Assembly (NCBI GenBank): GCA_018894105.1 | Contig: CM032123.1 | Coordinates: 6,263,001-6,327,000 of the forward strand | Origin: Jacaranda mimosifolia | Taxonomy: Eukaryota > Streptophyta > Magnoliopsida > Lamiales > Bignoniaceae | Reading direction: 5' to 3' | Length of the DNA: 64,000 bases | The notes under the pieces: generated by a model | What the model was told of the DNA's origin: nothing | Seen by the model: the letters and a program-made list of their open reading frames with translations, nothing else | Database searches by the model: none | Position numbers and translations under genes: made by a program | Part shown: in pieces, positions 24,037-37,500 of the stretch | Layout: every line of letters starts with the position of its first letter | How positions within the stretch are numbered: position 1 is the first letter of the stretch

Positions 24037-24405
24037 TCTATACTATTAATAAAGTATCTATCCTCTTTTTTAGTGTGTTTTTGAATGATTTACCTAAAAT
24101 GTCTATATTATTAATAAAGTGTCTATATACTTTTTGGTGTGCTTTTGAATGATTTACCTAAAATACCCTCTCTTTTTTCTTTAAATTCTAATAACTAGAA
24201 GTTTTATAATAACTACCATTTATAACTTATCTATTTTACGTCTTCAATTACCATTTTATCATAATTTTAATTCTTATTTATAAAAAATTTAAATTGAATA
24301 TATTAAAATTATTAAAATAAATTTATATTAAATAAAAATAGTAAAAATTATTATTATATAAAATAATATTATTTTAGCACACGCATCGAATGTGCCAACT
24401 ACTAG
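24037..24405 (+). mobile_element. Non-autonomous Helitron (369 bp)
   Basis: The 5' end is TCTATACTATTAATAAAG preceded by A. The 3' end is CTAG followed by T, as expected for insertion between A and T without target duplication. Eleven bases before the CTAG terminus is a hairpin with stem GCACA/TGTGC and a 9-nt loop. The first ~70 bp of the 5' end are duplicated in tandem (AATGATTTACCTAAAAT occurs twice). The interior is too short to encode Rep/helicase, so mobility would depend on a helper. Confidence 0.82.
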
Positions 24406-24978
24406 TAAGATTGTTATTGTTCTTGATTTTCCACCAAATTTTCTCTTGACGTTCTTCAATTTCTTTTGGAGAACTTTGGGTTGCGTTTGACGGAACAATG
24501 ATTTGGAAAAAATGATTTAAAATTATTCTAATATATGGGAGACTAAAACTCCACCATAATAAATGAAAATAATTCGATACGGATGTTAGATAATTTAAAA
24601 TTTGTTGAAAAATAATTATCTAAATAAAGGGATTTATTCTTATTTCCTCAATCATTCAATCTAAATTCTAAATGTAACCCCCAAGGTTTCAATCATTCTG
24701 TTTTGTCATTATTTTACACGCTTCATTTTAATGAAGGTATTTATGAGATCCATTTCATTATTTTTTCACCAAATATATGACTGTCTTTTATTATTTTAAA
24801 ATTGATGCGATGAGATTTAATAATATTAGTAATACTCCCATATATAAATATGGCTTTTACAAATATTTCATAACCATGTTAAATAAAAATGTCTAAAATT
24901 GTTATTCTAAATTTCCAACTATTTCTATGAATTTCCATAGTTTTTATACTTTAGGTTGTTTTGAAGCTTTTTACTTGG
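24406..24978. other. Intergenic sequence, nothing recognised
   Basis: AT-rich flank between the Helitron and the large LTR element. No frame or repeat was recognised. It ends with the AGAGT target duplication at 24979-24983. Confidence 0.45.
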
Positions 24979-24983
24979 AGAGT

Positions 24984-27870
24984 TGTAATGTCTCAATCGG
25001 GAGGCGCCTGCTTCCGATCAGGAGGCTACTCAAATCTATTCCACAAGTTCTCTGAACAACAGAAGATTCATTTCTCAAAAGCCAAATTATTTAATTTCTA
25101 TAAGTAATGTCCATAAGAGGTTCAACTATGAACAAAAATATCATAAATCACACTTAGTACTTTTACCACTTTCATTACCTTATGTGTCACCAAAGTTAGT
25201 CTATTTTCGTTACTTGATCTTATCTGGGGTAAAGAACAAAAAATAACAATGAAACAACGTAAATCCGAATGACTAAGTAAGATAGTTTAACAATAACAAC
25301 AGAATGATAATTCCTCAAATAATATATAAGAAATAAGTAGAAATATTAAAATTTCTGAAAGTCATGAGAGAAGGTTTTAATCAAAATTTTAGGTGATCTG
25401 TCTCATCACTATCCTATAGCAATGATGAGACTTCACAAAATTAACTATCTCACCGAGGATTAAATCTCAATTATAACCAAAGAGGGATTGAAATGTCATT
25501 TGAATAATTACTTGATTTTTATCAAATATTCGAATTTCAAAGCATAAGTATCAAACATATCAAGTACCTTCACAATTTTGCTATTGGTGGTTCTCCTACT
25601 TTGTATTCCACTTTCGAAAACATGAAAATCCTTATCTCTCCACATTCCGAGTGATATCGACTCGGATACATAACCAGGCGTTAGGCATGGCTAGCCACAT
25701 GCCTTACTAGTTCGTAGAAAACTACCTCCAGTTGGCTAGGATACTGGGTTATATGTACATTGCATATGGGTATCAGTCGAAAGATCTATCGCCGCAAACT
25801 ATTTCGCCCAGCCGTCTTTTGACATTGATCTATGGGCCCCAAACGTATACTTCTATTCATGCATATTATGTAACATGTCCAACAACATTTTAATTAACAC
25901 ATAAACTTGCCATGAAATAAGTAATTAGTAATTCAACATCAATTTTGTTCCAGAGTACACATGGCGATGATAGAAAAATATATTTCGAAATCACTTTTTA
26001 GTTTCCTCAAAACAATTGTCAATTTCAGGTAAAGCGAAGTCAATCAAAATCAACAAGAGCAAGCGGCACAAAATGGCGATGTGGAGTACTTTCTCAACAC
26101 ATAGATTGAAAGAAATCAAGTCATCAAGATATATAACAAGTATATAGGTTATTTCCCCAGCAAGGAAATCTTATACTATTGACTATAAACTCACCTGGCA
26201 AATGCAGAGGAATTCGTAGTTGTATGGTTGCTCAAGTCCTAACTTCCTAATCAGTCGAGAACTGTCATAAAATAATCTGGGTTATCATTCTATCAATCCT
26301 CTGATTCTTAAATATAAATACAGTTAATATCTTTATCACATTTAAGCTTATTCTGTCCCTCGAGTTCAACTATATCTTAACTCAAGTGGCCTTAATCTTT
26401 CAACTACATGATACTTCAGTATTACAAGACTTTAATTACTCGAGCCCAATCATTCCCATGTTATCATCTTAACAGCTTTACGTGCTCAGGTCAACTCAAT
26501 CCTCAAACTACACCTGACAAACTCTATTCGTCACCCTACTTATCCTACAGTTCGTGATGAGGGTTAATGTTCCTAAATCAGTTGGGTTTTATGAGTTTAT
26601 CAAGTACAGGTCTGATAATTCCTTTTTGTTCTAATATTTATATAACTTAATCTTTAAATTAAGCGTAACTATATTTTGTTCACAACATACAATATTATTG
26701 AATCTAAGAGTATAACTTTAAATAAATCTTTCCTAACTTAGAATTATAATCAATTTTGTTTGATATTTATAAATCAATCATCGTCTCGATTGAAATTACA
26801 TTCCAATAATCTTAATTTTAATTAACACTAATTTATAAGTGCAACAATCAATCAAATTTAACATTCAATATGAAATTTACCCAAATTTGATTAAATCAAG
26901 ATCTAATTTCAAGTCAGGAATAACCCAAATGAGTCTAGGGTTCAGTTCTGCATAAACTGTCCAAAAGCTGCCGCACACGCCGCCACCGGAGATGAGAACC
27001 ATTAACCCCACTAGATGCACCTTTTCGAGGCGAATAGAAACCCCAAATCAATTTTTTATTTTGCCGCCATCTCTATGGCCAATTTGGCCGAAAACCCCTA
27101 GGCGAGCCCTGGCGCTGTTGCGACCTTTTCGCCTAAATTACTCTATCGTAGGTAGTCAACACCAATGTTTGAACATACTAATGCATTCCTCTTATCAAGC
27201 CCATCAAAACCTACCCAACGGTTCCCAATTTCAATCGTCGAAAACTCGAGTCCCATTACCATCATCGTCTTTCTGTTGTCAGCCTCACTTTTTGGCCATT
27301 TTACCTGTTATTTCTACATGTTTCTGGTATGGTTGGATTCCTTGATTTGGGAGGAGTCTTTCTATGATGTTGTTTTCAAGTTTTACGGTCGTTTTCTAGT
27401 GATTTGCCGCCAGGGTTGGTATGGGGTTGATTTTGAGAATTAAACAAGCTTTTGTCCTCCATTTTATATGTATAAAAGTATTTTCCTGCTTATTTAATTT
27501 GGCCTCAAAACTTTTTGGCCGCCTTCAATTACACCCCTGAAAATTTAAACCACCTTCAGTTTGGCCCCTAGTATTTAATTTATTCCTTTAACTTTTAATT
27601 CTTGCACATTGACCCCTAATATCTTTGTTTCTGAGCAATTGGGTCCAAATTTAATTATTCTAAAATCCTCAGACTTTTAATTCACCCCCACTGACCCCCT
27701 AAATTTTATAATTTTAAACGATCAAGTCCTCCTCTTATTTACAATTCAAACCCTCGATTATAAATATTTAGTTCTAGATTGTAACTAATTCAAACCCAAA
27801 ATTAATCTAGCCAAACTTATCAATTTCACATTTTCTTATATTTCAGGATTTTAAAATTTAGGGTGTTACA
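24984..27870 (-). mobile_element. 3' LTR of the LARD-like element (2,887 bp)
   Basis: In plus-strand reading it begins TGTAATGTC and ends GGGTGTTACA. It contains the conserved GC-rich core (25640-25850, with GCCCAGCCGTCTTTTGACA) and a gene-like GC-rich stretch at 26960-27445 whose open frames are not conserved in the partner LTR. It aligns with 32378-34102 over its right two thirds, for example CACCTGGCAAATGC at 26190 against CACTTGGCAAATGC at 32439. Confidence 0.85.
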
Positions 27871-30800
27871 ACTCTCCTCCCCTTAAGGAAATCTGGTCCC
27901 CAGATTCCTTTCTGACATATGAAAGGTCTTGCAGTGTCATCACTTACCATCTTACTATTTCCAAGGATAATTTTGTTGCAGTTTCTTATCTCTTTTAATC
28001 CAATGGGCTCTACCTTTTCCTTTTTCCAACCTCAAGTGACTCTTACTTGTAACAATCACTTACTAGAGAAAGTGAAAATCTTTCTTATTAGAAATCATTA
28101 CAATAGATTTCTTTGTTTACTTCCACTCACTTGAGCATTTCATATGTCATCATGTGTTTGGAGTTACCTTCCACATCCCATGTCTAGCAAGCTCATATGT
28201 TCCTATGTCTCACGTCTTTCTAAGGTATGTGAGATCATTTCAATACAACCCCATATTCATTTTGGACATAGGCCTATTTGACATTTTCTTAAGTTTCTCA
28301 AAGATGGGTGAAACTAGTACCAAGATTAATCTATTTCCTCAATTCTTAAATTCTCCACACATCTCTATCTATTCCTGGCACGTTCTTCAATCTTCTTCAA
28401 CTTACTGTGGCTCGAACTGTGGTATGATCAAATTTGATTTTCTCTCAAGGAATCATGTGTTCCGTAATATCTCTAGAATTTCACATTTGTAACTTGGGTA
28501 TATAATTTATTCCTCCCGTCCTTCTTATTCGGATGTTTATACTTGCATAACATCCTATAACCCATATTTTTCCAAGAAATTCCATTAGCCCACAAGAGAG
28601 ATTTTTTTTTAGTAAGGCAACCCAAAACGATGAGTTACATATTCTTAAGAGAATAATTCTACTTTTAGGATTTAAATTTTCTTGGGGTAACTATAATCCT
28701 TTTCTTGTAATCTAAACTTTGGTGAGAGCATAAACGCATAGAATAATTCTATACATTCTATAAGAGGAATAATAACTAGCACAAGCCAGTTCTCTTCTTC
28801 ATTTCATAGGATCTTTTTATACCTTTCTTCATGTATTAAGGTCACCAATCTTTCTTATTTAAGTGAATCAACATATCCATCTCCTAGCAAAATCCTGAAT
28901 ACACATGTTATTAACAAGTAGAACCCAAAGGACTTTATATTTCTAATATATCTCCTATCCACTTTCAATCATCTAAAAATCTTGGTTTTAGTAAGGTCAC
29001 TTTGCTATTTCTGATTGACTATAACCTTGATCTTAATAAGATTACTCTGATGTTCCTTCATGGTGTTATATACCTTTAAATGTTCCTTTTTCCCAATTGA
29101 TACTCAGATTATTGGCTTAACACATCATTGGTATTCCTGTAGGTCTCCATAATCTCAAGTGTAAATGCAGTATGACTTTTCCCTCAATCCCAAGTTCACT
29201 AGATGTCCGGAGTAGAATCGTCGAAAATTGATCCTATAAATCAAAACATCCTGTATATCATGTCCACAAACGTTGTATGATCTTGATCACCTAAATGACA
29301 TTGTTTAGTCCCTACTACCTATATTATGAATGAGAAGCAATTCCCAATATACCTTTTGGTACCAACTTCTAACTAAGAATATTCTCAACAATTAGTTCAT
29401 CCTTAAATAAACTTTGCGTCCTATACTGAGCCAAGTAGTTTGTGTGGGGTAAGGTGTTTCAGTTTGACATTCAAAGGACTAGTTTGATTTTTTTAGTTTG
29501 GTTAATTGGCATTAATTTGGTATAATCTAATGGGCTTTGCATTTCGGGCATATTCCTTAGTTGTTTCTGAGTAACTATAACCTTGATCTCAACAGGATTA
29601 ACAACCATGGTGTTTATACACCCTTAATTATACATCTCCCTCAATTGATACTCAACCGGTTAAGCTGATATATAATTTGTATTCCTATAGGCATTGTCGA
29701 CTTTGAGCGTGACTGCAATAGAGCTCTTTCCTCCCTTTTGAACATATTAGATATTCTTAACAAAATTGTTAGAAACTAATCCAATAAATCAGAACACCCT
29801 ATACATCGTCTTGCAAGTGTTGCAAAAGTATTGGTCAACCCAAATGAAATTAATTTAATTCAAGGCACCCTTATCATAACATATGGCAATTCTCATTATT
29901 TCTATTCTTAGTGTATGTAGGCTTGTCCTTAAGGTGATTATAAATTTTCACCCTAGATTAGGTAGCTTATAAGAAGAGGCATCTAGATTCCATGCTCAAA
30001 GAGGCATATTCAGTTCTTATCGTTATCCCATAAGTCTTTACCAGTGATACTTGGTCTTTTCTTGATACTCTAAGGACTCTTTCTCATTTCAATCAATGTC
30101 CTTATGTTCTAATCGCTAATCCTCTCATAGATCTTAGTGACTGAAACCCGAGAAATTGCGCGATATGTTTCCTATAAGTCTTTTATAATACTTTTAAAGT
30201 TAACTAGCCTAATCTTGTTTATTAATAAACATCGTAGACATCATTTTGCTACAACTAAAATCTTATATTACATTATCTCGCTTTATAATCTATTCATGAG
30301 ATTGTCATGAAGGAGTTGGCATCACTGTCTATCCTTTCCCGAGTGTCTCCACTCATAGCGGTTGCATTATGGTATTCGAACGGGTTAAGTCAATTAATTG
30401 GCCACCGTCCGCTGTAGTGTATCGATCTATATTTACGTCTTTTGGCGCATCAAGATTTTGGACTTTTGAAGCTAATCCTGGAGCAAGGAAATCTCCTTCG
30501 TTCAACCTGAGATATTCCTAATAGTACTAAAGTTGCATTGTCGTTACAGAGCGTAGGGTACTTGAATGTGTGATAGGCTTCCTAGAATTCAAATCTATGC
30601 ACACAATTACGTTTGTACACGAGTTGCTGAAAATATATGTATGTATATATATATATTTAGTTCTTAAGGGGACTGGAATTTTCTTTATTACACGTATTAA
30701 TTGTTAAATCAACATCAGAGTCAGTATTTTTATTTCTGAAACTATAGGATACCAATATAGGGTGTAAGACTTTTTGCTGTTCAGTTAATATATCCACTTT

Positions 30801-32377
30801 TGTTACACACAAGTGTTTCTTGTAACTGTATCAATGTGTATATATGAATCTTATTCTTAAAGGTATTAAGATTTTTATTTGATCCAACTAATCATTTTAG
30901 TTTTTGGTGAGAAAAGCTAACTTTATCTATCATATTATCAATAAGATTATTTATTCAATCATGTCTAATATATGGATGTGTAATAACAAGTTGCCCTTAT
31001 GGTTATTCAAGTTCTATATTATTCCAATCTCCATAACTTAAGATTTCAATTTTTCCATTATCAAGAGTTTGGGTAGGGTTTCTCATTTCTAAATATGAAT
31101 CTTTATCTTTTATTTTCCAGTTATAGGTCTTATATCCTTTTCAGTTTTGGTAATTAAATAAAACTGTACCGGTATAGTAGTCCTCATCCTCCATCACTAT
31201 TCTTTTCGCCAAGATGCTAGCAACAATCCTTATATCTTATCATTTCCATTTGATTCCTTTCAAATTCTTCTTCGTTGATTCCTATATCCCTACTTGATAT
31301 TTTCCTTTAAGACCCAAGTACTAGCTCTAGACGTCTTTTACATTCTTTGATAAATGTTATCCCCTTTTCCTCAAGTCATAGTGTTCTCTTCATAGCTTCA
31401 TTCTTATAGGAAATTTCTCTCTCATTTTGTTTGATGTCACCTTGTGCTCCTGCTGATGAGCTTTCTCATGATTTTTGAGCTAATTTTTTTGAACATTTAA
31501 TCCATAACAAGACACACATATCAATCATATTTTCTTAACAGATTTCCTTACGGGAAATATTCTTTATTTCCCTCTTAAATACCATGATGTGATTGTGCTA
31601 GTCACATTCATTGCTGAAGTATGGATTTCTTTGAAACAATAATACCCTATGGCCTCAACCATACTTATTTCCAAAACACAGATTATTCCAAATTGATTCT
31701 TGGCTTCTCAAGTTCCCGTATCACAGATACACCAACATCACAATGTGATACTAAGAATATTATTCCACTAGGCGTTACTAGAGTTATATGCTTGATATCA
31801 CAAAAGTAATGGATTAGATACTGGTTGGTCATCCCAATATTAATCCTTTCTTCTTCGACATCAAGCACTATCCTAGAAATTCACGTCCTAGTTGGATTTT
31901 CATGTCAATCTTAGCCCCTTTAATCCCAAGGTTCCATATTCCAAGAAGGTTTGAGTTATTGGCATACCACTTCCCAAACAATCATATCATCTACGTCATA
32001 AGATACTTGTATGTCCAAAATATAGATCTGAAAGATCTTCTACTTATCCAATTCAGCTATATCTAAAACGACCATCAATTCACACATCGACTAGAGTGCT
32101 TTCAAACAATTTCACATCTAATGCAAGTCTTTGAGAATGTCATTCCTCATAAATATAAAAAATCACATGCTCGATACCTTAGGAGTTGTGGAATATACAT
32201 TGGTCGGTCGCCCAACTATAACCCTTCACATCCTTCGGATCGATCATTATCCTAACAATTTATGTCCGAATCAAAATTCAGGATCATGCTTAATCTCCAC
32301 TGATCAAACCTTTCATATTCTGAGGATCATATCTTAGCGTAGCTCAGGTTTTCAAACCTAAGCTCTAATACAACCTC
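27871..32377 (-). other. Non-coding interior of the LARD-like element
   Basis: About 4.5 kb between polypurine tract and primer-binding site. No frame longer than about 110 codons and no gag, RT or integrase motif was found on either strand. Its 5' part is homologous to the interior of the third family copy: compare the complement of 32165-32215 with 60775-60835, sharing CCAACCAGTGTATA/CCGACCAATGTATA and CAAGCATGTGA/CGAGCATGTGA words. A related block also recurs within this interior near 31780-31850. Conserved non-coding interior is the hallmark of LARDs. Confidence 0.7.
32357..32373 (-). promoter_or_regulatory. Primer-binding site (initiator tRNA-Met type)
   Basis: The minus-strand sequence TTGTATTAGAGCTTAGG, four bases downstream of the 5' LTR, resembles the TGGTATCAGAGC complement of initiator tRNA-Met. 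The third copy has TTGTATCAGAGCCTAGG at 60405. Confidence 0.7.
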
Positions 32378-34102
32378 TGTAACACCTCGATCGGGAAGCA
32401 CCTTCCAATCGGGGCGTTATAGAGGAGTATAAACTCACTTGGCAAATGCTAAGGAATTCCTAATTGTATGGTTGCTTAGGTCCTAACCCCTTAGTCAACC
32501 AAGAACTTTCATAAGATAATTTGGGTTATCATTCTATCAATCCTCTGATTCTTAAATATAAATATAGTTAATATCTTTATCACACATAAGCTTATTCTGA
32601 CACTCACATTCAATTATATCTTATCTCAAATGGCCTTAATCTTCTAACTACATGATACTTTAGTATTACAAGACTTTAATTACTCGAGCTCAATCATTCC
32701 AACATTATCGTCTTAATGTTTTAACTGTCTTAATAGCTTTATGTGCTCAGGCCAACTCAATCATCAAATGACACCTGACAAACTCTATTCTTCACCCTAC
32801 TTATCCTACAATACGTGATGAGGGTCAAAGTTCCTAAATCAGTTGGATTTTATGAGTTTATAAGGTCCAAGTCTGATAATCCCTTTTTGTTATAACATTT
32901 ATATAACTTAATCTTTAAATTAAGCTCAACTATATTTTGTTCACAACATACTATATTATCGAATCTAAGAGTATAACTTAAATCAATCTTCCCTAACTTA
33001 GAATTAGAATCAATTTTGTTCCATATTTACAAATCAATCATTGTCTCAATTGAAATATTTCAACAATCTTAATTTTATTTAACACTAAATTATAAGTGTA
33101 AAAATCAATCGAATTAACATTCGATATGAAATTTAACCAAATTGGATCGAATCAAGATCCAATTTCAAATTAGAAATAACCCAAATGAGTCCAGGGTTCA
33201 ATTATGCATAAACTGTCCAAAAGCTATCGCAGGTGCCGCCGCACGCTGCCACCGGAGATGAGAACTACTACCCCCACTAGATGTGCCTTGCTGAGGCAAA
33301 TAGAACCCCCAAATCAATTTTCCATTTTACCACCACTCGGCGGCCAATTTGGCCAAAAATCCGTTGGTGAGCCCTAGCACCGCCGCGACCTTTCCCCCTC
33401 AATTACTCCGCCGTCGGCCGTCAAAACCAAGACTTAAACATACCAACATGTTCCTCTCATTGAGCCCACCAAAACCCACCTAATGGTTCCAGTCGCCGAA
33501 AACCCAAGTCCCGTTACCATTGTCGTCTCTCTATCATCGGCCTCATTTTTTGGCCATTTTACCAGTTGTTTCTACTTGTTTCGGTATGGTTGAATTCCTT
33601 AAGCTGAGGGGTTTCTTTCTATGGTGTTGTTTTCAAGTTTTATGACTATTTTCCAGCGATTCACCATCGAGGTTGGTGTGGGGTTGATTTTGAGAATTAA
33701 AAAAACTTTTGTCCTCCGTTATATATATATATATATGTAAGTATTTTCAAGCTTATTCAATTCGGCCCCAAAACTCTCTGACCGCCTTCAATTACACCCT
33801 TGAAAATTTAAACCGCCTTTGGTTTGGCCCCTAACCTTCAATTGAGTCCTTTAACTTTTAATTCTTGCTCATTGACCCCTAATATCTTTGTTTCTGGGCA
33901 ATTGGGTCCAAATTTAATTATTCTGAAGTTCTCCGACTTTTAATTCACTCCCATTGACCCCGTAAAGTTAATAATTTTAAATGATCAATTCCTCCTCTTA
34001 TTTATAATTCAAACCCTCGGTTATAAATATTTAATTCTAGATTGTAACTAATTCAAACCCAAAATTAATCTAGCCAAACTTATCGATTTCACCGTTTCTT
34101 AT
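32378..34102 (-). mobile_element. 5' LTR of the LARD-like element, part 1 (internally deleted)
   Basis: It starts TGTAACACC at 32378 and matches the 3' LTR except for a missing block of about 1.1 kb corresponding to about 25030-26180, which includes the GC-rich core. It is then interrupted at 34102 by the Tat element. The remaining terminal bases lie at 44468-44498. Confidence 0.85.
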
Positions 34103-34496
34103 TGATATAGGGTGGCCCAAAAGGCCCAATGTTTCGGACAATGGCCCAGGGCCCATGACCCACGTCGACCATATTCGACCAGATAGTGGCCCGAAGGGCC
34201 CAACGTCCAGACAACGGGCCAGGGCCCATGACCCACGTCGACCATGTTCGACTAGATAGCGGCCCGAAGGGCCCAACGTCCAGACAACGGCCCAGGGCCC
34301 ATGGGACATGTCGACAATATTCGACCAGCCCCCTCACGCCCAGGCGGGCACCAAATCCGAGGGCCACTCGACTAGCCTAACGTTTGCCTTGATTGCAGGA
34401 TTCTCAAATATCATCAACGGAAGATATCCACATTTGGGATTAACCCCTATAGAGATCGGAATCGAAGCACTTGTATTACGATTGGAACCCTCATCA
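34103..34496 (+). mobile_element. 5' LTR of the Tat element, internally deleted (394 bp)
   Basis: It starts TGATATAGGG and ends CCTCATCA. Relative to the 810-bp 3' LTR it lacks about 416 bp, joined near 34350 at GGCGGGC/ACCAAA. The aligned parts differ at roughly ten sites by eye. Three tandem copies of a ~73-bp unit (GCCCGAAGGGCCCAACGTCC, near 34115, 34189 and 34262) occur here and in the 3' LTR. Confidence 0.92.
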
Positions 34497-34498
34497 TT

Positions 34499-34515
34499 TG
34501 GCGCCGTCTGTGGGA
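34499..34515 (+). promoter_or_regulatory. Primer-binding site of the Tat element
   Basis: TGGCGCCGTCTGTGGGA begins two bases after the 5' LTR. Its 5' TGGCGCC is complementary to a tRNA 3' end of the type used by Tat/Athila elements; the exact tRNA was not determined. Confidence 0.75.
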
Positions 34516-34536
34516 TATAGGAATCCTCTATCGAGA

Positions 34537-37500
34537 ATGGTGAACACTAGGCGAGCCCCTTCTGGGAGGGAAGAGAGCAGAAGATCCAGCCCCCCCCACT
34601 CCGCCAGAATGAAGAAAGGACTGCCCCAGGCCCCAGTATACAGCCTGAGCCCGTAGTCACCCTCACTATGCCCCAGTTGATGCAGCTCATCAGTGAGCAG
34701 ATCTCCGCACAGATATTAGCCCAGCTTTCAGCCGCCTTGAACAGATAAGCCGCGCCGCCGGAACCGGCAGCCAGCGCCACCCCCTCTCCAGCGGAGCGTG
34801 AGCAAGCACCACTTATAGAATACTCACGGCGTCCGGGGTCCCCTGGGCATCCAGCTAGGCGAGAACCAAGTCAGAGTCGTTTTCACCCGGAGGCGCCCCG
34901 CCCCCCGCCGAGGGAGGAGGTAGCGGACTCCGTGGACCACGACGTTCGGCCCCTTCGAGCCCCGCAGCGCGATGGGACCGAACGTTCCAGAGGTAGAAAA
35001 AAGCAGGATCAGCAGGAGTGGGAGGAGGTATCCCACCAGGTGCAGCAACTAAATAAACGCCTGGAGGAGCTGTCGAGGGGGAACGTAGACAGGCCCCCTC
35101 AGCCGGAGGTGCCCTCGTGGTTTAGAAGGGAACGGGACTCACCCTTTACGCAAGAAATCATTAATGAACGTATCGCGGTGGATGCCAAGATCCCCACTGG
35201 TCTCCCGCGGTACGACGGGTCCACAGACCCGAGTGAACATTTGCTGCAGTTTGAGCACATGATGCAGCTGCATGGACACAACGATTATATTCATGCGAAA
35301 ATGCTGGTAACCACACTTCAGGGTGTGGCCTTGGATTGGTTCATGAAGTTAGAGTCGGCATCCATCTATTCATATGACCAGCTTTGTGACAAATTCCTGC
35401 ACCAGTTTGCCAGCAGAACGAAGGCGAAGCTGCCACACACCCACTTGCATACGGTGAAGCAAGCCGAGGGGGAGTCTTTGAGAGATTTTTTCACCAGATT
35501 CAACACAGAAGTGTTGAAAATTGACAGTCCGAGGATTGAGTTCTTGATTGATGTGCTGTTTTTGGGATTGAGGCACAAAGAGTGCGCTAACGCTTTGGTG
35601 CGCGCTCAGCCCCGCACGATGGAAGAACTCCTTGACCTCGCGGAAAGATATATGACCCAAGAAGAGATGAACAAGATGAAATATGGCAGCATCGAAGCTG
35701 ACAAGAGGAAGGGCAAAGAGAAGGACGACAAGCAGAACAGGGAGGGACGTCGGTCCCCGATTAAACGCTTTCACGAATATACACCGCTCTCCATGGCGAG
35801 GAAAGAAGTGCTCTTTGCCATTCAACATGACAACCTGCTGAAAAAGCCCCGCAAAATTACAGAGACCGAGGCCATGAGAAAGTCGGGGAAATTCTGTCAC
35901 TTCCACAGACAGAAGGGGCATGACACCGAAGACTGCTTCAACTTGAAGGACGAAATTGAGAGGTTGATCAAGCAGGGGCACCTAAAGAAATTTGTCGATG
36001 ATAGGAATCGACGAGAGGAGGGCGCCGCCGACCGGACTCCCCGTAGAGAAAGGTCGGCCAGCCCACGAAGAGATGACAAAGGGAAGAAGCCCGCCCACGA
36101 AGCCCACCCGCCCATCAGAGGGGTCATCGACATGATCGCTGGGGGACCCACGGGAGAAGACTCCCGAAATGCAAGGAAGCAAACTCAACGACAGCTTGAC
36201 TTGACCAAATTGTCTAAGGTCAAGACGGTTTTTCAACTTTCAAACAGAACAGAGCCAATATCCTTTTCAGACGCGGACCTCAGCCACCTCGAAAACCAAG
36301 GAATGGACCGGAAGATCGACTGCCCTCTGGTGGTCGCCCTCGAGATCGCCAACTTTGAAGTTAGAAAGGTCCTAGTCGACAACGGTAGGTCAGCCAATAT
36401 CATATTCTCGTCGACACTAAAGAGGATGGCCTTGGGCAAGCTTAACTTTGATCTAGTCAGAATGCCCCTAGTTGGATTTGGGGGATCGGAGATAATGCCG
36501 TTAGGATCTATCTCCCTCTCCACAACTTTTGGGCAGGGCCATCGCAGCCGAACCTTGATGATTAGCTACTTAGTGGTCGACGCCCCGTTCGCTTATAATG
36601 TTATTTTGGGAAGACCGGCTTTAAACGACTTCAGAGCCATCGCGTCCACATATCACATGAAGATAAAGTTCCCGACCCCTGGGGGAGTTGGTCAGATTTT
36701 GTGCAATATTAAGGACGTTTGGCGCTGTTACACAATCTCCGTGGACCCTGGTGAGCAGAGAATGAGGCCTCAGTTGAGGCTCTCGGGGGACGCCCCTGTA
36801 GCGAAACCCGAGGAGGCAACTTCATCGAAGAAAAGGAAGATTGAAGATACCAGGGTCGAGCCGACGGGAGACTTTAAGATAATTGAGCTAGAGCCCGGGA
36901 ATCCTGACAAGACAACCAAGATCGGCGCTGATTTGGGAGATCGACTAGAGTGCCTCATGGTCGACTTCCTCCGGAGGAACATTGATGTCTTCGCTTGGAA
37001 AGCAGCCGACCTGTAGGGCATCGACCCGGACATCATTGTCCACAGACTCAATGTGGACCCTACGCATAAGTCGGTCCGCCAGAAGAAGAGAGTTTTTAAC
37101 GCCGAGCAGACACATGTTATCCAAGAAGAGGTAAGCAAGCTCCTGGAAGCTGGTTATATTGTTGAAATTCAGTACCCTTCTTGGCTATGTAATGTTGTCT
37201 TAGTCCCCAAGAGTGAGGGAAAATGGAGGATGTGTAATGATTTCACAGACTTGAATAAAGCTTGCCCTAAAGATCCTTACCCCTTGCCTCGCATTGATTT
37301 ATTTGTCGACTCCACAGCTGGATGTGAATTACTTAGCATGATGGACGCGTTTCAAGGATACTATCAAATATTTATGGCACCTGAAGATAGGGAAAAAACC
37401 TCCTTTGTTGTTCCCAATGGGGTATATTGCTTTTTCGTCATGCCGTTCGGACTTAAAAATGCCGGAGCAACCTATCAAAGGCTTGTTAACTTCATGTTTA

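Noticed and set aside
26992..27443. Two overlapping open frames of 92-117 codons
   Set aside because: They lie in the GC-rich part of the LARD-like LTR, and the equivalent region of the partner LTR (33240-33660) does not keep them open.
34070..34380. Overlapping open frames on both strands in the Tat LTR
   Set aside because: They arise from the GC-rich 73-bp tandem repeats, recur at 43493-43944 in the other LTR, and encode only repetitive Gly/Pro/Trp-rich sequence without a domain.
35370..35981. 203-codon minus-strand open frame inside gag
   Set aside because: It is a shadow of the plus-strand gag coding sequence. It has no domain and its codon pattern follows the sense frame.
37014..37016. 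Programmed amber readthrough in gag-pol
   Set aside because: The stop falls between protease and RT, not at a domain boundary used for recoding in known elements. Two further TAGs occur inside integrase, so random decay is simpler.
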